The position numbers and the translations under genes are program-made. 40,196 nt of DNA from the NCBI GenBank assembly GCA_964555825.1, contig CAZKTY010000001.1, forward strand, positions 1-40,196, in the 5' to 3' direction. Position 1 is the stretch's first letter. The number at the start of each line of letters is the position of its first letter. This document shows positions 32,935-40,196 of the stretch, piece after piece. Origin of the DNA: CAIRYW01 sp964555825. GTDB taxonomy: Bacteria > Patescibacteriota > Minisyncoccia > Phycocordibacterales > CAIRYW01. A model generated the notes under the pieces. That model did not search any database. It was not told where the DNA came from and saw nothing but the letters and a program-made list of their open reading frames with translations.

Positions 32935-33732
32935 ATGTCTTTGAACAGACTTTTTTATAAAAGACATCATATGGAAGATAACGGACAATCAAACAAAACA
33001 GAGGAGCTTTCCTTAAAGGACATATTCTCAAATAGCCCTCTAAATTTATATATATATAAAAAGGCTAAAAGACTTTCTATTGGGTCTTATCTTCTTACTG
33101 AACACATAAAAGACATTGAACCTCTGAAGTGGATCATTCGAAAAAACGCTGTTGGGTTGGTTGATGGAGTTGTGTCTTTTAGAGGTTTGAACAGGCAAGA
33201 AGTTGCGTCCTTGCTTCTGTCTTTGAGGACGTCATTTGAGACAGCTTTTTCGATCAAACTTATCTCGAAGAATAATTCAGAGATCATCATTTCCGAGATA
33301 GATAAACTCTCTGGTGAGCTAAGTCCATTTGATACTAAAAAAGAGGGAGAAAAAGAATTGAGCCAGAATTTTTTTGAAGTAGAAAAACCTGTTCTGATAG
33401 GGGTAGGGGACATGCTAGAAAATTTGAAAAATGAGATTCCTGTCCTTAACAAAGTATCTGACCTTGGGAGCAAAGGGGGTCAAAATTATAAAGGACATGT
33501 TCAGATCTCAAGTAGTAAAAATTCAAAAACAGAGGATGACGATAAAGGACACAGAAGACACAAGATCCTTTCAATCATAAAGCAGAAGAAGGAGGTAACT
33601 ATAAAGGACATAAGTTCAAGCATTAAAGATTGCAGTGAGAAGACCATCCAAAGAGAGCTCAATTTACTCCTAGCTGAGAAGGTCATCAAAAAGACAGGGG
33701 AGCGTCGTTGGAGTAAATATCTTCTGTCGTAA
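32935..33732 (+). CDS. Putative DNA-binding protein with C-terminal winged helix
   Basis: ATG 32935 gives 265 aa and fits the -10 five nt upstream; ATG 32971 (MEDNGQSNK) is the alternative. The N-terminal two-thirds (KDIFSNSPLNLYIYKKAKRL, then KWIIRKNAVGLVDGVVSFRG) has no family I recognise. The last 65 residues (HKILSIIKQKKEVTIKDISS, then CSEKTIQRELNLLLAEKVIKK) form a DeoR-like winged helix. Divergent from ftsK and just upstream of the S-layer-like gene, so it could regulate neighbouring surface genes (inference). Confidence 0.7.
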   Translation: MSLNRLFYKRHHMEDNGQSNKTEELSLKDIFSNSPLNLYIYKKAKRLSIGSYLLTEHIKDIEPLKWIIRKNAVGLVDGVVSFRGLNRQEVASLLLSLRTSFETAFSIKLISKNNSEIIISEIDKLSGELSPFDTKKEGEKELSQNFFEVEKPVLIGVGDMLENLKNEIPVLNKVSDLGSKGGQNYKGHVQISSSKNSKTEDDDKGHRRHKILSIIKQKKEVTIKDISSSIKDCSEKTIQRELNLLLAEKVIKKTGERRWSKYLLS

Positions 33733-33906
33733 AAGACAGATCTAAAGTGTCCGGTCCTTTGTCCTAACTGTCCCTTCATACTAATAAATAGGTACTGATG
33801 TTTTCTTTTGTACTCTATCAAAGCGTCTCTAATTTGTTTCACCTACACTGGACTTTTCACCCAAAATCAGCTACTATTGTTTCGTGGAATAAGCCTTTTT
33901 TAGGGG

Positions 33907-33952
33907 TTTTCCACATATCAAGGTTGATACGGTAATGCTTAAGTAATATAAT
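33907..33952 (+). promoter_or_regulatory. Promoter of the S-layer-like gene with upstream TTTTCCACA
   Basis: TTGATA (33924-33929), a 17-nt spacer, TATAAT (33947-33952). TTTTCCACA (33907-33915) lies 8 nt before the -35. Predicted start near 33959. Confidence 0.75.
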
Positions 33953-33958
33953 TCCAAG

Positions 33959-34375
33959 CAAGGAAAACTTATAGTTTTCCGTAACGCCGTAGAGATCAGG
34001 ATATTGACTGTTAAGAATTGAACTTTGACAACAAAATAATTCAGAAGTTTCTAACTACTTATAGATGAAAGATCAACGAAAGAGATTCAGTCCAAATTAT
34101 GCCAACTAACCTTTCTTCAAGTCGAAACAAAGAAGAGAGGATAGTTCAAACAGTGTTTCAATAGTGTTCGGGTCTTGTAAAAAAAATTACAGAACTTGAA
34201 CACTTGAAATGTAGAAATATTTTTGAGGTAACTCTGAGATGTTTCTACACCCGGCTGAAGAAAAAAATTGTCGATTCAAATTTTTTTTGACGCCGTTATA
34301 AAGAAATTAGACGAACTTCCACATTATTAAATTTTTAAAAATTAATGGAAGTGAGTCAGTTAATTAAATTAAAAA
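33959..34375 (+). other. Long structured 5' leader of the S-layer-like gene
   Basis: About 417 nt between the predicted start and ATG 34376, with no credible ORF. It contains several stem-loops: GGAAAAC/GTTTTCC near 33961-33979; a 17-bp stem with one mismatch (34164-34180 with 34187-34203, loop A6); TGTAGAAA/TTTCTACA near 34210-34249; and ACTTCCA/TGGAAGT near 34315-34352 close to the start. It could stabilise the mRNA or regulate translation. A separate small RNA ending inside it is not excluded. Confidence 0.55.
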
Positions 34376-36256
34376 ATGAATAAATTCACAAAGACAATCG
34401 CAGGAGTCTTGGGATTTGCAATTGCACTTAGTCTTGTCGTTGTAGCTACAACAGCTCCAGCAAAGGCAGATACAATTTCTGATCTTCAGGCTCAAATCGC
34501 TTCTCTTACAGCTCAGCTTGCTCAGCTTTCAGGAAGCACAACATCAACCGCAACAGCAACTTTCAACACTAACCTTACAGTTGGTTCAAAAGGAGCTGAT
34601 GTAACAGCATTGCAGAACTTTCTAATCAAAGCTGGATATTCAATTTCAGCTGGAGCAACAGGAAACTTTGGTCAGCAGACTAAAGCAGCTCTTGCAGCTT
34701 ACCAGACAGCAAATGGAATCACTCCAGCAGCTGGATACTTTGGCCCCGTAACAAGAGCTAAGGTAAACGGAACATCTTCTGTAACAACTACAACTTCAAC
34801 AACAACTACAACAACAACAGGTTCAGTAGTTGCTGATGGATCAGATGGTTCTCTTACAGTAGCAACATCACCTTTCGTCTCAAGAAGTCAAACTCTTAAG
34901 AAGGGTGACACAAAGGACATCTACGCCGTAGATCTAAAAGGAACTTCAGGTGCAGTTACAGTAAACAGATTTGACGTTTACTTTAACTCAAGACCTTGGT
35001 TGCTTTTCAACCAGTTGACTCTTAAAGATTCAACAGGAAAAGTTATTGCAACAAAGACACTTAACAGTGCTTCTGATGCAACAGAGATCACAACTGGTTC
35101 TGACTACCTAGTTCGTTTTGATAACGTTAACTACACAGTTCAGGCTGGAGGAGCAGATACAATCCTAGTTGTTAACGCAACTGTTCTATCTTCATCAGAT
35201 AAGATCACAGGTCAGACTATTTCTGTTCAGGTTCCAAACGGAGCTATCAGAACAATCAACGGAAAAGGATACACAGATTCTCTAGGTCTTGGATCAGAGT
35301 TTGATTCAAATGCAAACACATTGATCCTTTCTTCAACTGGTTCAAATGGAGATCTATACACACGTATTGATCCTTCAACACCAGACACAAGAAATGAGAC
35401 TGTTTCTGTATCAAATACAACAAGTGACGAAGTCCTTGGAGTATTCGGTATCAAGGAGCAGAATCAGAATGGAACAATCAACGGTATGACTTTCAACGTC
35501 AACTCATCAGCTGGAGCATCAAATGTATTCCAGAATGTAAGATTGTATGATGGTTCAACACAGTATGGAGCAACATCACTTACAAATGGTGTAGCTACAT
35601 TCACAAACTTGACAATCGCTTTGGCTCAGGATCAGTGGAAGAGTTTGACATTGAAGGCTGATGTTCTTGCAACAACATCTTCATTTGCAGCTTCTTCAAC
35701 ATTGGTTAAGAGTGGAATCGTTGGTACAGATACTAACTACAACACTCTAACAGTTGGAAATGCATCAAACATCACAGCTAACGATGTTACATTCATTCCA
35801 AACGGAGGAATTCAGATCACAAATCTTACTGGCGTAAAGGGAAGCGTAACTACTCCTAACTCAGGATCATGGTTAGCAGCTTATCCTTCATTGTCATTCA
35901 CAGTAGTTAACAACGGTAACAATTCAATTTACCTAAGTGCTACTTCAACACAGGCTTTGGCACTTTACACAAACGGTACTCTTAACTCTGCTTCAACAAC
36001 TGTAACTTCAATTGTTGCTTCAGGATCAGTTACAGGAGATATCGCAGGTGGTGCTTACATCGTTCAGGCTGGTGCGTCAAGAACTTTCACTTACAACCTA
36101 ACAGTTGATAACACAAACGGTGGTACAGCTGGTAAGAAAATTTCTATCAATCAGATTAACTACGGTACTGGTCCAGCAACTGGTACAGGAGCTAATCAGA
36201 ACGCTCAGTACAACGTAAACTTCGGTTTGCAGAATCTATACGTACAGATTCCGTAA
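34376..36256 (+). CDS. Secreted S-layer-like protein with peptidoglycan-binding domain
   Basis: The 626-aa protein has a signal peptide with probable cleavage after Ala31 (APAKA-D). A short coiled coil follows (DTISDLQAQIASLTAQLAQL). A PG_binding_1 domain covers about residues 65-135 (KGADVTALQNFLIKAGY; TGNFGQQTKAALAAYQTAN; GYFGPVTRAKVNG). After a poly-Thr linker come about 470 residues of beta-sandwich-type sequence. Codon choice is narrow (Thr ACA, Gln CAG, Asn AAC and Lys AAG favoured) unlike its neighbours, a sign of very high expression. Such proteins are candidates for the CPR surface layer, anchored by the peptidoglycan-binding domain. It has a strong promoter, long leader and terminator. 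Confidence 0.85.
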   Translation: MNKFTKTIAGVLGFAIALSLVVVATTAPAKADTISDLQAQIASLTAQLAQLSGSTTSTATATFNTNLTVGSKGADVTALQNFLIKAGYSISAGATGNFGQQTKAALAAYQTANGITPAAGYFGPVTRAKVNGTSSVTTTTSTTTTTTTGSVVADGSDGSLTVATSPFVSRSQTLKKGDTKDIYAVDLKGTSGAVTVNRFDVYFNSRPWLLFNQLTLKDSTGKVIATKTLNSASDATEITTGSDYLVRFDNVNYTVQAGGADTILVVNATVLSSSDKITGQTISVQVPNGAIRTINGKGYTDSLGLGSEFDSNANTLILSSTGSNGDLYTRIDPSTPDTRNETVSVSNTTSDEVLGVFGIKEQNQNGTINGMTFNVNSSAGASNVFQNVRLYDGSTQYGATSLTNGVATFTNLTIALAQDQWKSLTLKADVLATTSSFAASSTLVKSGIVGTDTNYNTLTVGNASNITANDVTFIPNGGIQITNLTGVKGSVTTPNSGSWLAAYPSLSFTVVNNGNNSIYLSATSTQALALYTNGTLNSASTTVTSIVASGSVTGDIAGGAYIVQAGASRTFTYNLTVDNTNGGTAGKKISINQINYGTGPATGTGANQNAQYNVNFGLQNLYVQIP

Positions 36257-36310
36257 GCTTCAGGTTGCTTGTATGCTAGCTTAGCTTTTGGTTAAGTTAG
36301 CAAAGCTAAC

Positions 36311-36340
36311 AAAAGCCGCCCGTAAGGGCGGCTTTTGTGT
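36311..36340 (+). terminator. Terminator of the S-layer-like gene
   Basis: An 11-bp GC-rich stem (36311-36321 with 36326-36336, loop GTAA) ending in a short T run. A smaller GTTAGC/GCTAAC hairpin precedes it. Confidence 0.85.
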
Positions 36341-36375
36341 TGTCTATTTTTATCACTCCTAGGGCATCCCTAGTC

Positions 36376-36436
36376 CACTTTATCCACAAGGTAGGGAGGT
36401 CGGTATAAAGTTTAAGTTTTGAACACTTTATCCACA
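36376..36436. promoter_or_regulatory. 13-nt direct repeat containing two perfect DnaA boxes
   Basis: CACTTTATCCACA occurs at 36376-36388 and 36424-36436, 48 nt apart. TTATCCACA (36380-36388, 36428-36436) is the DnaA-box consensus. The second box ends 9 nt before the -35 of the next gene. Confidence 0.6.
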
Positions 36437-36445
36437 GAAGAATAC

Positions 36446-36474
36446 TTGCTAGTGAACCATGGTTCACTTATACT
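36446..36474 (+). promoter_or_regulatory. Promoter with LexA-type operator in its spacer
   Basis: TTGCTA (36446-36451), 17-nt spacer, TATACT (36469-36474). The 18-nt perfect palindrome AGTGAACCATGGTTCACT (36451-36468) fills the spacer; its core GAAC-N4-GTTC matches the Gram-positive LexA box. TATACT is 7 nt before the ATG. Confidence 0.75.
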
Positions 36475-36481
36475 TATATCC

Positions 36482-36724
36482 ATGAGTAGAACTAAATTGA
36501 TAAAAGAAATAGAAAAAGAGATCGAAAGGTTAAATAACAAGATCGATCTTAAGATCATCAAAGGTAAACCTTATTTTGTAGAGGCAAGGAGACATAAGTT
36601 TCTTCTCACCCAGCTTAATAACTTAACGAGGATTGAGACTCCTGTCGCAATTAAAACAGTTATAAGGTCAAAGAAAGGTTGGTTTGAAAGAGCTGGAAGT
36701 CTTGTAACAATGTTTCTTTTTTAA
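36482..36724 (+). CDS. Small basic coiled-coil protein, probable SOS gene
   Basis: ATG 36482 gives 80 aa; a longer frame from a TTG at 36419 would run through the promoter and operator. The sequence begins MSRTKLIKEIEKEIERLNNK (a coiled coil), then a basic middle and a short hydrophobic end AGSLVTMFLF. No family recognised. A LexA-type operator overlaps its promoter and lexA lies 141 nt downstream. By position it recalls small SOS division inhibitors encoded beside lexA in Gram-positive bacteria, such as YneA, but there is no sequence evidence for that role. Confidence 0.65.
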   Translation: MSRTKLIKEIEKEIERLNNKIDLKIIKGKPYFVEARRHKFLLTQLNNLTRIETPVAIKTVIRSKKGWFERAGSLVTMFLF

Positions 36725-36758
36725 AGTTAAGATTATGAACTTTTTAAATACAAAAATT

Positions 36759-36860
36759 ATGAAAAGAAAAGTAAAATATTATAAAGGAAATATTCCTTTA
36801 CTTCGTAAGCGAATAAAGATCAATTTTTTCCGAGAATTTTCCGTTGATGTTTATTTCTAA
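36759..36860 (+). CDS. Possible 33-aa basic peptide before lexA
   Basis: ATG 36759 to TAA 36858-36860 gives MKRKVKYYKGNIPLLRKRIK followed by a 13-residue aromatic tail. It ends 5 nt before the lexA ATG. There is no clear ribosome site. It may be a translated leader coupled to lexA or a chance ORF. Confidence 0.3.
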   Translation: MKRKVKYYKGNIPLLRKRIKINFFREFSVDVYF

Positions 36861-36865
36861 TTTAT

Positions 36866-37429
36866 ATGGAAAACTACAAAGATAGAATAATCTCTTTCTA
36901 TAAAAAATATCGCAGGATGCCTGGGTATAAAGAGATCATGGAGATAACTGGGTTTAAGTCTAAGAATGCTGTTTTTAAGCTTATCAACGCCCTTGTAGAC
37001 GAAGGGATCGTCAGTAAAGATCCACAAGGGAGGATAATCCCAAGCAGATCTTTAGACGAGATCCCAATGTTAGGTCTAGTTGAGGCTGGTTTTCCTTCTT
37101 CTGTCGATGAAGAATTAACAGATACTTTGAGCATAGATAGTTATCTAGTTGAACATAAAGAATCAAGCTATCTGCTAGAAGTGAAAGGAGACTCAATGAT
37201 CGATGCTGGTATAAGAGAAGGTGATCTAGTTGTCGCAGAAAGAAGGGGTGCTCCAAGAGAAGGAGACATCGTCATTGCAGAAGTGGATGGAGGTTGGACA
37301 ATGAAATATTTCAGAAAAAAAGGAGATCAAGTCTATCTAGAACCCGCAAACAAAAAATACAAACCTATATATCCTAAAGAAGAGTTGAAAGTAGCAGCAA
37401 TTGTAAAAGGAGTGATAAGGAAATATTAA
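36866..37429 (+). CDS. lexA: LexA-type repressor
   Basis: The 187-aa protein has an N-terminal winged helix (YKDRIISFYKKYRRMPGYKE; NAVFKLINALVDEGIV). The self-cleavage site is GLVEAGFPS with Ala74-Gly75. The S24 catalytic dyad is Ser110 in VKGDSMIDAGI and Lys147 in WTMKYFRKK. On RecA-filament contact, LexA cuts itself and releases SOS genes. The N-terminal domain is slightly short relative to E. coli (202 aa). The operator at 36451-36468 upstream of the preceding gene is the best target in this window. It lacks a Shine-Dalgarno sequence. Confidence 0.92.
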   Translation: MENYKDRIISFYKKYRRMPGYKEIMEITGFKSKNAVFKLINALVDEGIVSKDPQGRIIPSRSLDEIPMLGLVEAGFPSSVDEELTDTLSIDSYLVEHKESSYLLEVKGDSMIDAGIREGDLVVAERRGAPREGDIVIAEVDGGWTMKYFRKKGDQVYLEPANKKYKPIYPKEELKVAAIVKGVIRKY

Positions 37430-37455
37430 AAATATTTCTGTATTATTTTAGGTAC

Positions 37456-37499
37456 TGTGGATAAAAGATATTGAAGTTCTTTTTAATTTTATATAGAAT
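37456..37499 (+). promoter_or_regulatory. Promoter of the PKD-domain gene with reverse DnaA box
   Basis: TTGAAG (37471-37476), 17-nt spacer, TAGAAT (37494-37499). TGTGGATAA (37456-37464), a reverse DnaA box, ends 6 nt before the -35. Predicted start near 37506. Confidence 0.65.
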
Positions 37500-37540
37500 T
37501 TTATAGTCCTTGGTGAAGCTAAGATTGGAATAGTAAAAAC

Positions 37541-37593
37541 CTCGAGGAAAGGCTCTCTTTGATAGATCGGAGCAAGGAGAGTCTTTTCTCGAG
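37541..37593 (+). other. Long imperfect hairpin in the leader of the PKD-domain gene
   Basis: Arms 37541-37559 and 37574-37593 pair over about 18 positions with a bulge. TCGAGGAAAG recurs at 37605-37614, and AGATCGG occurs both in the loop region and near the ATG, so alternative pairings are possible. Confidence 0.5.
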
Positions 37594-37639
37594 ATATTTA
37601 AAGTTCGAGGAAAGATAATTAGTAAACTAAGATCGGAAA

Positions 37640-39001
37640 ATGAAATCAAAAGCACTCTGTGTACTTTTTGTTTTGTCTTTATTTTTTATTGCCGGTATTT
37701 CTTTTGCCTCAACTTCAAATATTTCTAATCTTGTTTTTACTACAGACTCTCAGACCATAAAGCCTGGAGATGTTTCAAAAGAAATAATTGTTCAAACTCA
37801 AAATTCTTCTGGCGCAGCTGAAAAAGTTGATGAAACGAATGACACGACTTTTACGAGTAACTCTCCTACGGGACAATTTTTGAATTCATCTGGGAATCCT
37901 GTTTCGACCACAATGAGTAAAAATACCTCAAGCAGGACTTTTTATTATAAAGACAATACAGAAGGGACTCATACTCTTACCATTTCTATAAAAGGAAGGG
38001 ATACAGGAAAAACTTTTTCAGCAACACAGCAAATAATTATTTCGTCGAACGTTCCTATCGAAGATCCAAGCTCAGGGACTTCGACTAGTACAGCAACTTC
38101 AACGGATCTGACTTCAACTAGTACGAGTAATGCTTATTCTGGTTCAGTCTTATATTCATATTCAAGTGGAACCCCTTTGTCTCAGTTTTCGGAGGATGAT
38201 TTTGATCTGAAAATATATGCAGGAAGAGATAGGGTCTCGTTTATCAACAGTCCTGTAAGATTTAATGCACAAGTAAGAACAAAAGGTTCTCTTGGAAATC
38301 TTAACTATTCTTGGTCATTTGGAGATGGAAGCTCATCTTCAAATAAAATGTCTGATCATTATTATATTTATCCTGGTACGTACAATGTGGTCCTTAATGT
38401 TTCTAACGGTGTCAGTGATGTCGTGTCTGTTTCAAAAGTCGAGGTCTTGGAACCAAAAGTATCATTTTCTTTTCACAAAGATATAAGTAGTAGTTTTGCT
38501 CAAATTTCTAACGATTCAAGCCAAGAAGCAAATCTTGCTGGTTACAAGATATTGTATGGGACAAAAGAATTTGTAATACCTCAAGATACGATCTTAAGTG
38601 CAAATTCTAATATTAAGATCCCACTATTGGTCTTGGATCAAGAAAAAATTTCACTTACTTATCCAAATGGAACAGGTCTGGCTGAGGCTATTTCAGATAC
38701 AGAAAAAAATGCCAGAATTGCTGAAATCAGCTCAAAGTTATCTATTATTGGAAATAAAATTGCTGAAATCAGAAGAAGTACTGATCCTGTGAAGTTCATT
38801 GGAAATAAAGACATAACTGAAGATAAACAAACAAAAAATATTGAAGATGAAGCATACGTTGATGATGTTGAAGATAGAGGAATTCAGGACGAAAAAGTTG
38901 AAGATATCCAAAATAAAGGATCTGTTTCTCAGGTAGGTGGAAGTTTTTTTGACACACTTTTAGCAACTCCTAAGAAAATCTTTGATCTTATAAAATGGTA
39001 G
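37640..39001 (+). CDS. Secreted PKD-domain surface protein
   Basis: The 453-aa protein has a signal peptide (LCVLFVLSLFFIAGISFA). A first beta domain is followed by a Ser/Thr linker (SSGTSTSTATSTDLTSTSTS). A PKD domain near residues 190-275 shows LNYSWSFGDGSSS and YPGTYNVVLNVSNG. A second beta domain (LAGYKILYGTKEFVIPQ; TYPNG) resembles a lamin-tail/LTD module. It ends with an acidic, helical tail and a hydrophobic C-terminus (FDTLLATPKKIFDLIKW). Likely a surface adhesin-like protein. Its TAG overlaps the ATG of the next gene. Leader of about 134 nt with a hairpin. Confidence 0.8.
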   Translation: MKSKALCVLFVLSLFFIAGISFASTSNISNLVFTTDSQTIKPGDVSKEIIVQTQNSSGAAEKVDETNDTTFTSNSPTGQFLNSSGNPVSTTMSKNTSSRTFYYKDNTEGTHTLTISIKGRDTGKTFSATQQIIISSNVPIEDPSSGTSTSTATSTDLTSTSTSNAYSGSVLYSYSSGTPLSQFSEDDFDLKIYAGRDRVSFINSPVRFNAQVRTKGSLGNLNYSWSFGDGSSSSNKMSDHYYIYPGTYNVVLNVSNGVSDVVSVSKVEVLEPKVSFSFHKDISSSFAQISNDSSQEANLAGYKILYGTKEFVIPQDTILSANSNIKIPLLVLDQEKISLTYPNGTGLAEAISDTEKNARIAEISSKLSIIGNKIAEIRRSTDPVKFIGNKDITEDKQTKNIEDEAYVDDVEDRGIQDEKVEDIQNKGSVSQVGGSFFDTLLATPKKIFDLIKW

Positions 39002-40196
39002 ATTTTTTAATAAAAAATAATTTTTGGAGATGGAGATCATTTTTTATTTCAATTATTTTTATTCTTTTATTTTCTTCTCCTTCATTTACAAGGGCTGACA
39101 CGATCATTGATACTGATCTGGATATCAATCAAGATACAGTTTGGACAAAAGATAATGGACCATATTTGATCTCGGGGTATATCTCTATTGAAAGTGGAGT
39201 AACACTGAAAATAGAAGAAGGTACAGATATTCAATTTCAAGATAATACCAGCTTCGCCTTATTTGGAGGAAATCTTGATATTGAGGGTAGTGAGAACAAT
39301 AAGGTAAATATTAATGCTACTTTAGGTAAGCATTGGTATATTGATAATGTTGGAGGAAAATTGAATATAAAGAATGCAGAATTCTCTGATCTTTTCACTA
39401 TTTTTGTGAACAGACAAGGTTATGTTGATATTAAGTCCTCAGACATTTCTTTGTATTATGCGATAAGTCTTTTTGAGCAGAGTCTTTTATCAATAGACGG
39501 AGGTACTTTGTCTGCAAGTGATGACTCGGCCGTATATGCCATTGATTCATCAAAAGTCTATCTGTCTAATACTGAGATATCCTCTTTATGTCCTTACGAG
39601 ACGATCTCTATACGCAGGGCTTCTAGTTTGCATATGGATAATGTTGTTGTGGATTATTCGGTCGGGGATGCTAGTCTGAGAATTTCTGGAGGTAGGGTAA
39701 CTATAATAAACTCTCAATTTGAAGGTGGTTTGGGAGATGGAATCTTTATGTATGATTATGATTATTATGATAATTCAGCTTTTTTAAATATTTCTCATTC
39801 TGATATTTCAAATTTCAAAGGTTCTGCTGTTAGGGATTATTCTTCAAAGGCTACAAAAGTTATTGTCAAAGAATCTAATATCTATGAAAACACAACGGGT
39901 TTTACTTTCTATCAGGAAGAAGATGGAGGTTTTGAAGCTCACAGAAATAATATAATAGGGAATGAAATTGGAGCTGAATTCTATTCAGTTCGAGGTGTTA
40001 GTGATAATTTCAATCTATCAAATAATTTTTGGGGTGATGCTTCTGGTCCATTTGATTCAGGAGGAATTGGTCCTTATTCTGACGGGAATCTTCAAGGTTT
40101 AGGAGATAAAATTTACGGGAATATCGATATGTTTCGAGTATATTCTCCTTGGCTTACTGAGCCAGCTTTACATGAAAAACATGATCCTATAATAAT
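38995..40196 (+). CDS. Secreted parallel beta-helix protein (partial, 3' end beyond window)
   Basis: ATG 38995 overlaps the previous stop (ATGGTAG) and the frame is open for 400 codons to the window edge. The start is MVDFLIKNNFWRWRSFFISI, with the rest of a signal-like hydrophobic stretch, then repeated short beta strands with Asn/Asp/Gly turns (SGYISIESGVTLKIEEGTDI; GGKLNIKNAEF; GGRVTIINSQF). The late SNNFWGDASGPFDSGG segment is the NxWWG-x-x-SGP-like signature common in right-handed beta-helix surface and carbohydrate-active proteins. No enzyme assignment is possible. Likely cotranscribed with the PKD gene. Confidence 0.8.
   Translation, partial: MVDFLIKNNFWRWRSFFISIIFILLFSSPSFTRADTIIDTDLDINQDTVWTKDNGPYLISGYISIESGVTLKIEEGTDIQFQDNTSFALFGGNLDIEGSENNKVNINATLGKHWYIDNVGGKLNIKNAEFSDLFTIFVNRQGYVDIKSSDISLYYAISLFEQSLLSIDGGTLSASDDSAVYAIDSSKVYLSNTEISSLCPYETISIRRASSLHMDNVVVDYSVGDASLRISGGRVTIINSQFEGGLGDGIFMYDYDYYDNSAFLNISHSDISNFKGSAVRDYSSKATKVIVKESNIYENTTGFTFYQEEDGGFEAHRNNIIGNEIGAEFYSVRGVSDNFNLSNNFWGDASGPFDSGGIGPYSDGNLQGLGDKIYGNIDMFRVYSPWLTEPALHEKHDPII

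Noticed and set aside
36380..37464. Replication origin suggested by three DnaA boxes
   Set aside because: Too few boxes, no dnaA, dnaN or rpmH nearby and no clear unwinding region; a promoter-linked role fits the spacing better.
1..40196. CRISPR array, tRNA/rRNA genes, insertion sequences
   Set aside because: No regularly spaced repeats, tRNA cloverleaf, rRNA stretches or transposase motifs were seen in reading the window.

Overview
The window looks like a piece of a Candidate Phyla Radiation genome, most likely Parcubacteria/Paceibacteria-like (inference from gene content; no search was run). It is AT-rich with very short intergenic gaps. It has informational genes of bacterial type, a PG-binding-domain surface protein typical of that group, several Thr/Ser-rich surface proteins, an EF-P with a non-canonical loop, and few metabolic genes. 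The standard bacterial code fits; TAA, TAG and TGA all serve as stops. A run of 10 Ns at 26085-26094 is a scaffold join, so adjacency across it is assembly-dependent.

Layout. 1-1240: end of secE, then nusG and rplK, closed by a 17-bp terminator hairpin. 1280-1890: a lone small membrane-protein gene. 1893-9184: a DNA-precursor region with a DHFR-like reductase, a Pif1-type helicase, dUTPase, dCTP deaminase, thymidylate synthase, serine hydroxymethyltransferase and thymidylate kinase; together these can take dCTP to dTDP and regenerate the folate cofactor. 9181-24078: four aminoacyl-tRNA synthetases (argS, ileS, glyS, metG) mixed with a DoxX-like protein, a small hydrolase, recO, a large anchored surface protein, an M16 peptidase and an AI-2E-family permease. 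24091-25869: NlpC/P60 protein, TatD nuclease and an orphan gene. 26245-28091: rpsF-ssb-rpsR-efp. 28200-28510: an intergenic stretch with nested hairpins and tiny ORFs, a possible small-RNA locus. 28520-32747 (minus strand): ftsK, an anchored Ig-like protein, recA and a small acidic protein. 32902-40196: a helix-turn-helix protein, the PG-binding/S-layer-like protein behind a ~417-nt structured leader, a small gene with a LexA-type operator, lexA, a PKD-domain surface protein and a truncated parallel beta-helix protein.

Main points of interest. (1) IleS carries an inserted, apparently intact histidine-phosphatase (phosphoglycerate-mutase-like) domain of about 195 residues between the editing half and the WFDSG/KMSKS part of its catalytic core. 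(2) A perfect 18-bp palindrome with a GAAC-N4-GTTC core fills the -35/-10 spacer of a small gene two ORFs upstream of lexA, suggesting an SOS unit. (3) More than a dozen genes have a -10 hexamer only 5-11 nt before the start codon, usually without a Shine-Dalgarno sequence, implying widespread leaderless transcription. (4) DnaA-box-like TTWTCCACA motifs sit just upstream of the -35 of the surface-protein and SOS promoters. (5) Two orphan genes are each preceded by a hairpin sharing TACCACAGCA, both with 20-nt loops.
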